Part shown: positions 12,201 through 23,770 of the stretch, in pieces
How positions within the stretch are numbered: the stretch's first letter is position 1
How the letters are laid out: the number at the start of each line of letters is the position of its first letter
Origin: Mya arenaria
Taxonomy: Eukaryota > Mollusca > Bivalvia > Myida > Myidae
Reading direction: 5' to 3'
Assembly (NCBI RefSeq): GCF_026914265.1
Contig: NC_069134.1
Coordinates: forward strand, 8,859,758-8,923,757
Length of the DNA stretch: 64,000 nucleotides
Notes under the pieces: generated by a model
Database searches by the model: none
What the model was told of the DNA's origin: nothing
Seen by the model: only the letters and a program-made list of their open reading frames with translations
Translations under genes and position numbers: made by a program

Positions 12201-13683
12201 TTTTAACTCTTAACCAATGACATATCGGATACCAGTTCGAAGATAAGCGATATTCCGGGAAGGGGATGGCACCCTTAATGCTAGTTCTTTCCTAATTATG
12301 ATTACTGTAACTATTCTGTTCGCGTTGAACATGTCTTAGTCATTCAAAATGGTTAATTTGTGTTGACTTTTTGCAAGGGCATTCCCTATGTTACGACTAA
12401 CCTATGATTTAATAATTGTATAACTAATAACAATAAGGTCAAAGCATCCAAGCGGTGGTCATTTATATTCTATATAAAAAAGTAAACGTGAAATTGTTGA
12501 AATATTCAAATATGGAATAATTGAATTCTGACCATGCCTATTGGAAAGGTTGAAACACGATAACAATATTATGTAATTACAGTACAACAGTGTAATGCCC
12601 CGTTTATTGGGTCGAAATATGTATTTCCGTGGACGGCGGTTACAAATCATATACTAATAAGTATATCTTTTTTAAATTTGAATCCTCCCTATCAAGTCCA
12701 TGTTTTTACCAGTGTTTGTATGATCGTAAATATACTGAATTAATAAACATGTGTGCGTTGTAGGTAGGTCAACATGATTTGTTTGCACAATTAGAAATAT
12801 CAAAGTAAGGTATTGGCTATAGTCATTTCTGTTACAATAATTTGGTCTTGCAAAGTCATTTTTACAAATAAATATTCTTGGCTTATGTTGACTTTTAACA
12901 TGGTTAAAAATCTCACATGTTTGCATATATATTTTATAAGAGTGTTTCAATATATATAAAATAATGTTTTCAGATATTTTTTTTATACTTTTACAGAAAT
13001 AAAGAAACAATTTTTTTATGAAATTGAATAAATGCAAAATTTATAGGAGAATTGGTTGCTCGGCTTTCATATGCCAACGTAGCAATTAATTAAACGTTGA
13101 TGGATATAAAGCGATGAATAAAACAAACTTGTACAGCTGATTTTATCAGCTATGAGTCTAAATCAATGTCTCTCAGGTTCTCTGATAATAATATGTATCA
13201 GTTCTCATATAACGATTCGAACCAGTTTGTCAATAAACGGTTGAATCATAACATATCGCTGAAAGACAGAACAATCGAAATATTTTCCTTAAAATAAGTT
13301 TGTTTTTTTAAAACCAAAATGAAAACATTTTTACTTCTGTGTTGACTAATGTGATGTCAATTATAAATCATTATAAAGTACGTCCATAACCAAAAAAAAA
13401 AACAAAGAAAAGAAATTGACTTAAAATAACAAAGATCTTTTCCTTATTAGAAAATGGCATGGTAAGATACTTCTTTTTTTTAAATGGTCTTTGAGCTTAG
13501 TACATATCTCATAATCACCATTGGAAGGTAACTGCACGTTAATAATCAACCCACCAGTGTAGCCTGGTATTCCCGGAACCACTCCTCTATTTCGTCCCTC
13601 GTAAAATCCACATCTATGTTCTTCTGGAGTTCAGAGATTGTCGAAGGGTTCAATTTTCGCACCTTTGACTTGCCAGAACCCAT
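6221..13683 (-). CDS. NCS-B: neuronal calcium sensor-like protein with extended C-terminus (4 exons, 237 aa)
   Basis: Minus-strand exons 13683-13555 (43 codons, donor GTGGGT), 8045-7907 (139 nt, acceptor TTTGCAG), 6892-6765 (128 nt, acceptor TTCTGCAG) and 6538-6221 (106 codons with stop, acceptor TTAAATAG). Junction phases are 0, 1 and 0, identical to NCS-A. The product begins MGSGKSKV (myristoylation motif). EF2 DMDNDGFVDFKE and EF3 DIDGNGSISREE are canonical; EF4 DRNHDDAISQEE has Asp where Gly is normally required at loop position 6. After the family's usual ending (LLQCDP) there is a Ser/Asp-rich extension of about 40 residues, so it is longer than the usual 190-200 aa. Intron 1 is 5.5 kb and contains the 42-bp minisatellite. 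In the neuronal sensors this fold moves to membranes on calcium binding; that role is inferred here. Confidence 0.88.
6700..6764. repeat. Short tandem duplication at the NCS-B exon 3 donor
   Basis: About 31 bp (acttctcctc-acatag-agtataa-gtttccaac) is repeated twice immediately 3' of exon 3, duplicating the intron start next to the splice donor. Confidence 0.6.
8239..8772. repeat. 42-bp minisatellite (about 12.5 copies)
   Basis: Unit ACATACCTCCCCGAATTATC followed by CCATTCTTACCGTGTACATATT, 42 bp exactly. As 42 is 14 codons, open frames persist (repeating YLPELSHSYRVHIT). Two unit types are arranged in blocks: four CATACC/CCCCGAA units, then mostly CAAACC/CCCGGAA units. It lies in intron 1 of NCS-B; the ORFs have no start context or splice support and are regarded as non-coding. 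Confidence 0.95.
8790..13550. other. Intron 1 of NCS-B, remainder
   Basis: AT-rich sequence with no recognisable coding exon on either strand. A copy of an unclassified interspersed repeat is present near 11510-11680. Short ORFs (for example near 9739-9999 and 12672-13037) have no recognisable motif. Confidence 0.5.
11510..11680 (+). repeat. Interspersed repeat S, diverged copy
   Basis: Shares ordered blocks with the copies at 21775-21990 and 25218-25535: ttttgctgaccgtttcaatg, then tgtgttgtagttctgt, then cagtgcaac...cagggtttatgttt. Divergence is high. Class not determined (SINE-like length, no clear A/B boxes seen). Confidence 0.45.
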
Positions 13684-13699
13684 CGCGATGATGTCTTCG

Positions 13700-16160
13700 T
13701 TCTACCGTTCACTTGGAAACGATTCTATAGGCTGTAGAAATATGTTGCAGCGATTTTGGCTTTTTTTGTCCCTTGTTTAATTCCACAGAGTTCTTGTAAA
13801 TTCGGCAAACCATAAAAAATCGCTGTTTTATTTTTTTCTAAAACGTTTATTCCTTTCGTAATTGTATGTTTGAAAACCTGTGTTTATTTTGTTAATTGTT
13901 CATTGATTTCTGCTATGAATTAATTGCAAATAATGTTTCCCTTCCTTTGAGAAAAAGTAGAATATGTTAGTGTTCGAACTAGTCTACTAGAACACTACTT
14001 CGCAGTTCAATAAAGGCAAATGGTTTTGTTCAGTTAGCAGCCTACTTTCAACGAGTTTTTCCAATACAGGACTATTTCTATTGTACCTGTTGTTTAATTA
14101 TTAACATGCGTGAAAGTACTCCCATTTATTTCGTTTACTTGTGAGTTATTGTCTGTCAACCCCTTGCATGGTTTGCTTGTAATAGAAGAAGTATTGGACA
14201 TGATCTAATCAATAAAAAGTAATGATTGTGATATTTTACCAATGCATAATTGCAATAGCTTTTGTAAACAGCTTGACTTCAGAAACCGTGTTTGCCCCTA
14301 AGACACCCGTTAATTGTTTTTCGTCATTTAGAAGATCAGGGAGATTGATTTATCTGATTTTTGATAGCAGAAAATGGTGGAATTATTCATAGATGTATGT
14401 CTTTTTAGGAGAAGTATCATTATATTTCCTTAAGCGTTTTGTATCTTAATATATTTGAAATAGAGCTACAGTAACACTTTTGTAATGGAAACTACAGTAA
14501 GAGAGCTAAGTATTTCATGTGCACAATGTCCGCGTCCGGAATTTTTGAGGAGAAATAACGAAATAATCGAAAATGATTTTCAAATTTAAAGATACAACTG
14601 TTTGATGTGCACTCATATAAAATGTTTCAATTCCATGTTGAAAAACTTTCAAATTGAACAACTTTAAACTTAAACGTTTAGTTATGCATATGTTTTGTTT
14701 CATGGCCATGTTTTTAACTTTTTATACATTCTAGCGCATTAATTGTTGAATAGAGGTCTAACCAATCTTTTTCAATCCAAACTCATAACTCACTGCGCGA
14801 TTTTAGCTGACACGGATCGGACGCGAATGTAGACGCGAACACATGAAAAGAGCTTATACGCGGACAGCGTGCGTATGGAATACCGGACTTGCAAGCCGAG
14901 CAGGGAAACACTCGTTGCGCTTGTGTGTAATAGCAAATATATGTTCAATCACAAGGACTATGATGCAATGAATAATACAGGGACATGCCCAGTAGTAAAG
15001 CATTCAAAGATACTCTGTTTAGAGGAACAAGGTTATTGCATAAATTCCTTCCGCGACTTCGGGTATATCGTTCTGACTATTGACCGAGGAAGGCATTCAA
15101 TAAGTGTATATTGTTTTATGTGCGTGTGCGCCTGTTTGTATAATTGTTGGTAGCTTCATCTTAGGGTGGTGGTCAAACTTGCATTGCATTAGGTAATGTA
15201 CTGTTTGATATGACTAGTTAAATCATTAACCACGACACTTAAACCAAAGGAATAAGTTTGGTAGTCTACCGCCATGGAATTCACTAATTTGTATATTGTG
15301 TTTGATGTCTTGTAACGTTGTGTGAGTCGTTGCTTGTTCCTATGCCTTATGCATGGTTACATGTTAGGCTGTTTGTCAAATACACGTATTGTTACCTTTG
15401 TATAATTGGAACCGTCGCGGAGAAAACAATAGAGATTACAAGAGTGTAAACCCTGTTTTTATACAAAAGCATACTATTGCCGATATTTTATTCGTATAAA
15501 ATGAGGAAAAAAAACGTATAATCGTTATAATCTGAACCTTGCAGGCAACTCAGATTTCCTATCCGGCAACCATACACAGGCATTCATCTCGCACGTCTCG
15601 TCTTTTCAAAGGCTTACAAGTTAATACATATAAGGGTAGACTCAATGCATGAATTGCATTTTTTTATATTAAAGTGTACTATGATTGTATTGAAAGGTTT
15701 TACATCCTACTGCATCTCAAACTCATTTACAAAATAGTGTTCCTTAGATTCGAAACATAACTTACTAGGTTTAGGGATTCATTTCACTGTTTAAAAATTT
15801 GGTTGAATCAGAAGAAGCATTGGCTATCGCATTTCAATAAATTATCCTATCATGAACACATTTATAATAAATGGAAATAATACGCTCCCAAGATTGCATA
15901 CATTTTATTCTAGAAACATCTAAATCACTATACAAATATGCTAACACGGTTTACATAATATGGTGCATTCTATAGTACAACGACCCTGAATTCATCTCGA
16001 GATGTGAATGTTGATAATGCTGTAAAGGTATGAGAACGTTTATCTAGTCAATATACTATATAAACCCTGCTACATTGTATAGTCAATATACTATATAAAC
16101 CCTGCCACATTGTATAGTCAATACACATCCTAACAACCAAGTGATTACAGGTTTCATAGT
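13700..16160. other. Intergenic, no gene seen
   Basis: AT-rich spacer between the NCS-B start and the NCS-C 3' end. Near 16044-16125 a 35-bp unit (agtcaatatactatataaac...) is repeated about 2.2 times. An ORF at 14869-15153 has no recognisable features and is not called. Confidence 0.5.
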
Positions 16161-16168
16161 GCAAATAT

Positions 16169-16174
16169 TTTATT
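16169..16174 (-). terminator. Candidate poly(A) signal for NCS-C
   Basis: TTTATT on the plus strand (AATAAA on the minus strand), about 310 nt downstream of the NCS-C stop codon. Position is plausible; use is inferred. Confidence 0.4.
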
Positions 16175-16482
16175 TGCAATTACATGCCTTATCTACTAAA
16201 ATATAATATCGTTTTAATAGCAATTTTCAACACAAACATAACAAAATACATCAAAACAAGATCATGTTTATACTTAAGTTCACCATTTCCTTGACAATAA
16301 CTCATTTTATATATGAAAATAAAGCAATTATATATTTGAGTAACATGTAAATTTTCTCCGATTAACAAACACTTATTATTCCAACACTTCACGCCCATTA
16401 CCTTGCACCATACATTCATGTAACAAAATCGTTCAGGCTAAGACTCAACACATTATTTGAGCACAGAAAATCCCCGGGTCGT

Positions 16483-19082
16483 CTACGCGTCCGGGTCACA
16501 TTGTAAAAGACTGAGTATGATGGGGTCCTTGTTGGCTCCCCTCTCAAACTCATCCCACGAGATCTCGCCGTCCTGGTCCACGTCCAGCTCCTTGAAGAAC
16601 TTCTCGGTCATCTTCTCCGGCGTGTTCAATTCCTCCGGCACCTTGGCTGCTGTCATTTTGAAGATGGCCTGGAAAGGAACAAGACTTAAAGTTGCCATGT
16701 TTAAAAATAAAACAAATACTGTAAACAAAATTCATATATTTTCCCCATTAATATAGTGTTAGAAAGCGACCCAGGCAGCACTTCACTGAGCAACCTAGTG
16801 CACGTCTCTGAACAAATAGGACAAATGTGTGGTATACATCTGGACCGATGTACCATTCTTTACCATTCTTTACCCAAGCAATGCCTTTCAGTTAACCAGC
16901 GAAATTCGCTTTTGTTTCTATTTCAATCATACACCTATAAAGTCTAAAAAACTAATCCCTAGAAGTACCAGTAATGTATTGAAACGTTTGAATGAGAGAC
17001 ACGGTCAGCGAATTACTGTTCTTTCATACGGAATCCGGAGTGATATCTATATTCTCCATTGCACGTGATAAATTGGTGTATCGTCATTAAATATGTATGA
17101 CATAGATCTCTGTTTTCAATGCTACGCCCTCTTCCGATTTAGTGTTAATGCTCATTCAAATGGGAACGCAGGACAGATTCACATATGCGTATTTAGAACA
17201 ACTCTAACAAACCAAAACCAAATAAGCAGATTTTAAAACTGATTTCCAAATTCCCCTTTATTAGCGAAGCCAAATTTACATTTATTTATTAACTGATTTT
17301 ATAATGTTAGCTATATTGAAGTTCCCACATTCGCAATGTGGGAGCTTTTTAGCACTGAAGCATTTACTTAAGGTCTGTTTGTTTTTGAAATCCAAAAATA
17401 AACACTAACTATTACATGTACTTAGTTTATACATTAGCGATGCATATACCACTAGACCACTCTAACCCTGGGTGGGACAGAACCCTAAACCTCCTGGGTC
17501 AGAGACCGACGCATATTCCAATATCCACAACACGTAGGTGAAAGACGGACAGCTATACCATTAGACCACCCTCAACCTGGTAGGGACAAATCCCACAACC
17601 TCTTGGTTGAGAGGCAAACACGCATGCAACTAGACCACTTTCATCCGGCTTGGTACAAAGCTCACATACTTTAAGGTGAGAGGCAGACAACCAAACCACT
17701 AGAACACTCTCATCTTAGTGGCGATTGGCCATGACCTCTTGGGTCAGAGTCGGACATCTATACCACTAGACCACTCTCACCCTGGTGGGGACAGAACCCA
17801 CATGCTCTTGGGTTAGAGGCTGATACCAGTAGACCGCTCGCACCATCTTCCGACTTAACATTACCATTACTGTGTACTGCATATTATTAAGATACATTTT
17901 TCTATTCTGTACTATCATTTTGATCAGACAATATATTATTCTGCATACTTGTTATAAATTGCACTTCAATTGATAACATTCGTTCAACTTCCCGGTTTGT
18001 TTAAATCTTTAAATTCACAAACTTGTCCAAATTCTATTGAAATCAGAGTTCATACTTGATTTTAAATCTAGCAATTCAACGAGCAATAGCATGGCAATTT
18101 AATAAGGTTTAAATGAAAAAGACAGGTGGTCTTTTATTATGTATCCGCTAATCAACGCCACTTCTTGTAGCCTCGACGAACTTTAAGTACGTTGGGGCAT
18201 GCAATGCGTTGACATAAGTCAATGTACAGAAGGTATGTGCTTTTTCGAGAAGCATACGAAAAGCAAAAGAATATTACACTCGTCGTTATAAAAGAAACCA
18301 TTCATTCAACTCTTCACAGGGCTCTATGTTGCAAATAAATCAGAAAAAAATGTCATACTCTGATCAAAATAAGCGCACGATGCTCATGATCGTTTTATGA
18401 GTTTGTTGAATAAAGTTGTGCATTATATATCTACTCTAAACATGGACAATATGTATGCATGTTTGTGGTATTGTATTGTTATTTAATGATGCACAATAAC
18501 AACTTGTATAACAAGTTGAGCATATTTGCTGCAAGGTCAGAGCATCATCTAGTAACTATCGTTAATGCTTCGACGAGGAAACAAATATACGGACATAAGT
18601 TATTATACGACTTAAAGTATTATATTCGCAAATTTATATGTTAAATTAACTTCCATTTTTATTATCATGATACTCTTGAAAAATCAAGACAAACTCACCG
18701 AAACTATGGTTTTCATCTCGTCCTTGTCAATCATCCCATTCCCGTTGATATCGTACATTTTGAAGGCCCAACGGAGTTTCGTATCCAAGTTGGAGCTCCC
18801 TGACACATGGAGCCCTACAAGGAACTCTTTAAAGTTCACAGTGCCGCTTCTGTCATGATCAAACGTCCTAAACACATGTTCTGCGAATTCAGTTGCATCG
18901 CCTATAAATATTGAGTTATACACATTTTTAAACTCCTCCCTTGTGAGTTCTTTTTGCCCTTTAGCCAGACTGCTGTTATATTCCTGGAACCAATTCTGAA
19001 TTTCGTCATCTGTAAATTCGACTTGATTTCTTAATTCGTGGAGTGTTCTTGGCTCAATATTCTTGCTTTCTTTACCTCCCAT
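16483..19082 (-). CDS. NCS-C: neuronal calcium sensor-like protein (2 coding exons, 189 aa)
   Basis: Minus-strand exons 19082-18699 (128 codons, donor GTGAGTTTG) and 16668-16483 (61 codons plus stop, acceptor CTTTCCAG), joined in phase 0. The protein starts MGGKESKN (myristoylation motif), has a degenerate EF1, canonical EF2 DHDRSGTVNFKE, EF3 DINGNGMIDKDE and EF4 DVDQDGEISWDE, and ends LLQCDPDA as in hippocalcin/neurocalcin-like proteins. The length is typical of the family. Unlike NCS-A and NCS-B, the first three coding segments are fused in one exon, while the last intron is kept at the same place. A TTTCTAG acceptor ends one base before the ATG, which suggests a 5'UTR intron. The 2-kb intron holds a tandem tRNA-like array. 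Confidence 0.9.
17435..17845 (-). repeat. Tandem array of tRNA-like (SINE-head-like) units
   Basis: Five to six units of about 70 bp on the minus strand, each with an A-box-like GTGGTCTAGTGGTATA and a B-box-like T-arm, the clearest being GTGGGTTCTGTCCCCAC (5-bp stem, 7-nt loop), with a GGTCAGAG/GGTTAGAG segment between. Units are diverged from each other (for example AAACCACTAGAACAC, AGACCGCTCG). They look like tandem tRNA-derived sequence, either relics of a SINE or of a tRNA pseudogene cluster. No unit forms a convincing complete cloverleaf by eye. Located in the NCS-C intron. Confidence 0.7.
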
Positions 19083-19887
19083 GCTAGAAACGTTGTGAAT
19101 AAATATCATAAAGTAATTAAACAGTTATTCCACATCCGAACGTTTAAAGTTATTTGATAGTAGTTAATACATTTTCCCGATATCTTAGATAACAATATGA
19201 CTTGCGTGATAAAATATATTTACTTTAAAAGTCATAGCAATTCTTTAGATATAGGTCCTATTTCTCCCAAAATTATCCTCGTTTGAGGTTATTTTGCGTG
19301 AAACACGCCTCACTGACTCACAAAATGGTTCAGTTCAGAAATAGCTGTTTTTACATTTTATAGATAGTCATGCACCTTAAGCGAAACTAATTATTGTGTA
19401 TTTTTGTGTGAGCATATACGTTTAACTTAAGATGCAATTTTATCTGGGCATTTTTCTTTGTTTAGCACCAAGGATAAGAAGCCTGCGGTGACTTAAATGG
19501 TAGATAATGGTATTTATTTCAATTACCAAAAAAGTCTTCTTACATAACTCAAGGGCTATAAATCTCAATGACTCTTACCAGGTAAATACAGAGTTTGCGC
19601 AGGTTTCACGAAATGTTTCGTATCCAAAATACTACGCCACAATAGATATGCTTCTGTTTACTGTTTAAGGGACTGGGGTGCGTTTCAGATAGATTTTACG
19701 ATCTGCCATTATCGTAAATTTAACGACCAATTTAACGATAATCATATAGGCGTGTCAGAAACGTCTCGTAAACGCTCCGGTCGTACGTAAAATATAACGA
19801 TAAAGTTCAGCGTTAAAGCGAGTGACACAGTCTGAAGTAAAATGACGTCACGTCATATTAAACTGGTGAGCGCACCTGTCTTTTATT

Positions 19888-19934
<47 letters not shown>

Positions 19935-21190
19935 TAATAATAATAATAATACATCCAATAATGGAATCAATTAATGTTACGATACAAACTGATTGACTAT
20001 TTGGTTCACACATTTTATGTAATCAATATTTTGTTGACATTTTATTGAAATTGAGTTATTTCACTGACTTTCATTATAAACAAACATCAAACAGCAACTG
20101 ATTTCAATAGCGTTACTAACGCTTAGGGGAGAAAAGGGTAAACTTTTTCACATTTTTCAATAAAGATTAACAATATATCTATAATTTGAATTATTTATAA
20201 TGTTTTATTATTGAAACAAGCATCACATTTCACACGAGATATATTTTACCTATGTCTGACCTTATAAAAAGTAAACGATATTTATGCGAAAAGCTAGTCC
20301 ATTTATGAGGTACTGGGTATCATCGACTCGGTGAACTGGTTATTTAGAACAAGGCAAAGCGACAACATTATGCTACACCTATATCAAACTTCATAATGGT
20401 ACTACTTGTCTTCGGAGGGCTATGGTCAACCTTCGACTAACCACTACTATGCTATGGAACGCCATAAATGCATATTAAACTTTGTGGATCATTCCTTTCA
20501 TTATTCGAGCAAATGGATGTCACGTGTGGTTAATCTGTACGATCCTTCATTCAAACTCAATACTACTCAGTTATTATACAGGTTTCCTGCACCGCTAGCC
20601 TAGTATTTAAATAATTTCAAAGAAATGTTCCTTGGTTGCCCCTCTTCCAAATTCCTGCAAGCCATGTTGGTTCGTAAAAAATAGCTGACAGGTGACGGGG
20701 CTAGTTTTCACTTCGTGACTTTGTGAACAACTTTAAAAATCTTCTAGAATTATTATACTAGTATAAGGAAAATATTTAAACATTGTATTCCAAAACACTG
20801 CAACGCCTACGGCTTACTTATTTGGCATGTAGCAATGTTGGATCTGACATGGGGTCACTTGATTTACATAAACTCACATAAAAATAAACTATGTAAGAAT
20901 AGTTATTTCTAAAACTGAAATGCCAAGAGCTGAGATATTTGAAAAACATGAACCTCCTTAGTAACGATAAACTTCCTACGCAACATTTTTCTTAATAACT
21001 CATAATTACCTCGAAAGTGGCTTACTTTCTTATTAACCACCCCCTCATTAGCAACCACTGCCCTCGGTAGAAGCCACCAACTTCCAGCAACCACCTTTTG
21101 ACAAAGCGACCAATGACTTCATTGGCAAGCAATGACTTCAGTAGTTTGCTTCCCTAATTTTCTTCAGGTACTCATATGAGCGATATTATA
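19083..21190. other. Intergenic, microsatellite-bearing
   Basis: No coding exon recognised. Contains a (AAT)n tract at 19884-19951 and, just before it (19680-19870), a segment rich in 'taacgata/atcgtaaa' inverted motifs that may be a short palindromic element. Confidence 0.5.
19884..19951. repeat. (AAT)n microsatellite
   Basis: Tandem TTA/AAT trinucleotide run with one interruption. Confidence 0.95.
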
Positions 21191-21332
21191 AGTTACGGGG
21201 GTTAGTAAGTGACCAGATATGCGATATACAGGGCAAAAAACCCATATCGGGTGAGAGCGAAGCTTGAACCCGAATATGGTTTCCTGCGCCCCGCATATCC
21301 CATATTGGGTCACCTACTAACCCCGTAAGGTA
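21191..21332. mobile_element. Short palindromic MITE-like element
   Basis: The left arm (ttacgggggttagtaagtga...) is complementary over about 40 bp to the right arm ending at 21332 (...tgggtcacctactaaccccg taa), giving a 140-bp foldback with ends TTACGGGG/CCCCGTAA. No coding capacity; superfamily not determined. Confidence 0.6.
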
Positions 21333-21774
21333 TATATCACGTCGACAATCTGTTTACATGTTTAAATGTTTCATTTATTCATCGGAATATTTCTAGGAAT
21401 CGAAAAATATACGCCATTTTGGTACGATATAAATGTGGTGACTCAATATTGAAAAATACGGGGTCACCGCGTGACCAGTCTTGGACCAATGGCGTTGCGT
21501 CATTCATGTTGGAGGCGTGATATAAGATCATACTGGCCAGATGCACTGCATGCATCGCGAAAAGTTGCATTGCTTTGTGGTGCTCGGCTTATCAGCAGTT
21601 CATGTGAAATGCGATGTGTTTTGCTATCTTTGACAGGAAAAAGCATGTGGTAAAAAGAATAAGACACCTTTTTACATTCGGGACATATTTAGTATTAAAT
21701 AATATATAATAGCTGTTGACGCGATGGAGCAGTAGCGCAATGAAGTAATTGCAAAAAGATAAAACACGACATAT

Positions 21775-21990
21775 TGGTTTAACAATCCTTGATAAACATA
21801 CCTAGGTTTTTATATATAGTATGTATGCACTGTGCTGTTTGTGGAGTTTTGTGCTGGTCTTCCATGGTTTTTGTTGGTGATTTTTTGTTTTTATGTTCTA
21901 TGTCTTTGGCCTTTACCAAGTGCCATTATAAAACCGGGTTAATGTTGAAACTTTTTGCTACTGAGCTTGTTTCTGTAGTTTTTCCGTCAA
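21775..21990 (+). repeat. Interspersed repeat S copy
   Basis: About 200 bp (tatagtatgtatgcactgtg...gctactgagcttgtttctgt) closely matching 25355-25520. The 5' part present in the 25-kb copies is missing here apart from 'aacaatccttgataaacata'. Confidence 0.75.
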
Positions 21991-22372
21991 CGCAAACATG
22001 CGAAAACACGACACGACGCGTTTTTTTGCAATGCAACGCGAAACGGCGCCAACATATCACACCAATCAAAGCTATATACAGAGGTAACTGGAACACTTAG
22101 AACCAACACGTTGCTTTACTTCAATGCAGTCAGATTCACATTGTCATGGGGGACACGTAAAGTTAATGCGACGTTTTTGGTCTGTTAATTGGTAGGTTAA
22201 CAATGAACAACATGTATATTGTAGGTTATTTACATTTCTGGTCAAGTGTTAAAACATATGCTAAATTTTCCTGAAATTAATGATTATGCATGTTCGGCGA
22301 TACACGTTTAAAGCTTTTCGGGAAATCGGGAAAAACTTTTCGCAATATAGTGATTAGTTTAGAACTACACAC

Positions 22373-22612
22373 GTTTCATTTCGGGACTGTTTATTCAGGC
22401 GTGGCTCCGTTAGAGGCGTAGACTACGTTATGTTTCATTTCGGGACTGTTTATTCAGGCGGGACTCCGTAGGCGGCGTAGACTACGTTATGTTTCATTTC
22501 TGGACTGTTTATTCAGGCAGGGCTCCGTTAGCGGCGTAGACTTCGTTATGTTTCATTTCGGGACTGTTTATTCAGACGGGGCTCCGTTGGCGGCGTAGAC
22601 TACGTTATGTTA
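22373..22612. repeat. 59-bp minisatellite (4 copies)
   Basis: Unit gtttcatttcgggactgttt attcaggcggggctccgttagcggcgtagactacgttat (59 bp), boundaries at 22373, 22432, 22491 and 22550. A single-copy equivalent of the core (agactacgccgctaacggag then ccccgcc) occurs in reverse orientation at 42556-42583, inside a TIR element whose other end resembles 22675-22735 here. Confidence 0.9.
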
Positions 22613-23700
22613 CATTTAAAAGGGTCAAGAAAAAGTAAAGGTATCTTTGTTTAAAGTCCAGAGTTGAATCAAAATGTTGCCTTCCGACATAGCATTTATG
22701 TCGGAATTAATCACGTGATATACACACACTGTTATTGACAGCTATGGTAGATGCAAAACTATATACGCCTAATGTATTTGTTAACATTTACCCGCCTCCA
22801 TCGTTTTTTGTTGACTCTCTAAATTTTGCATGGAGACTCGCATTTCACACAATTATTATGCGATGTGTCGTTTACATAGAACAAATGTTAAATCACCAGG
22901 CCGGGTTTAGTTCATTGGATTTAACGATACGCTTTATTTACATTGAAATTAAAAATGTATTTAGAACAAATGTGTTTTTCAAACTACATTTGCGTCTTAC
23001 CATAAAAATGTACACAAAAACATTCCGTATGTTCGACACATTTTGCTGGAATGTTAATTTTGAGCGATTTAACTTTTTTGGTAGTGTTCCAAAAAGTGTA
23101 ATTCTCATCACAGTCTATCAAAAGATAGAACAGCATGTAAGGTAGAAGGATCTTAGATTTGGTAAAATCTGCAAAATAGGACAGTCTTAGGCAAACTTAT
23201 GTTTCCTCACACATTTCAATTCACATAAATACACAAAAAAAAATGGTGTTCTGTACAGACTCATCTCAAGACACAGAACACTGTTTCTATGCTGGGTATT
23301 TCTCGAAACGGAAACCAAGACAATAACCTTTGCAGAAGCGTTTCGAGGTTTTGGTTTAATGGACTTATAAATGAAATGTTTGATTACATTCTGCTTTTGG
23401 AGTTTCTGGTTTTCTCCATTTGACATCATTTTCATACTTTCACTTTAATCATAGGTAAGTTAGGAGCAGATCAATTGATAACTTTAACGTCACTTTACTG
23501 AAATCAAATAGAAAATATGACACATCTGTACAACAGTGTTAACGTTCATTAATCTTTGTCAATAACCGTAGTCTTTGTCAAAAGTAGGAGAAACATGTAC
23601 ACTATCATTGCATTTCAAATATATCATTGTGAAATGCATTTATATAACTCGGTCAACATAATAAAACGAAACTCACGAAAACCAACTTAAGTCTCCGTGC
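22613..23700. other. Intergenic, no gene seen
   Basis: Contains a TIR-end-like segment (22675-22735; tcacgtgatatacacacact) shared with 42870-42912. An ORF at 22735-23145 has no recognisable features and is not called. Confidence 0.45.
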
Positions 23701-23764
23701 AAATTTGAAATGTTTGCAAACTATATTTTTTTTCTTAAAACAAAATCCAATGAGGGCTGTCCAC

Positions 23765-23770
23765 TTTATT
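23765..23770 (-). terminator. AATAAA overlapping the NCS-D stop codon
   Basis: The minus strand reads GACCCCGAATAAAGTGG: the stop TAA lies inside an AATAAA hexamer. Whether it acts as a poly(A) signal is unknown; it would give almost no 3'UTR. Confidence 0.3.

Noticed and set aside
14869..15153. 94-codon ORF
   Set aside because: No domain, no splice context and no similarity to anything recognised.
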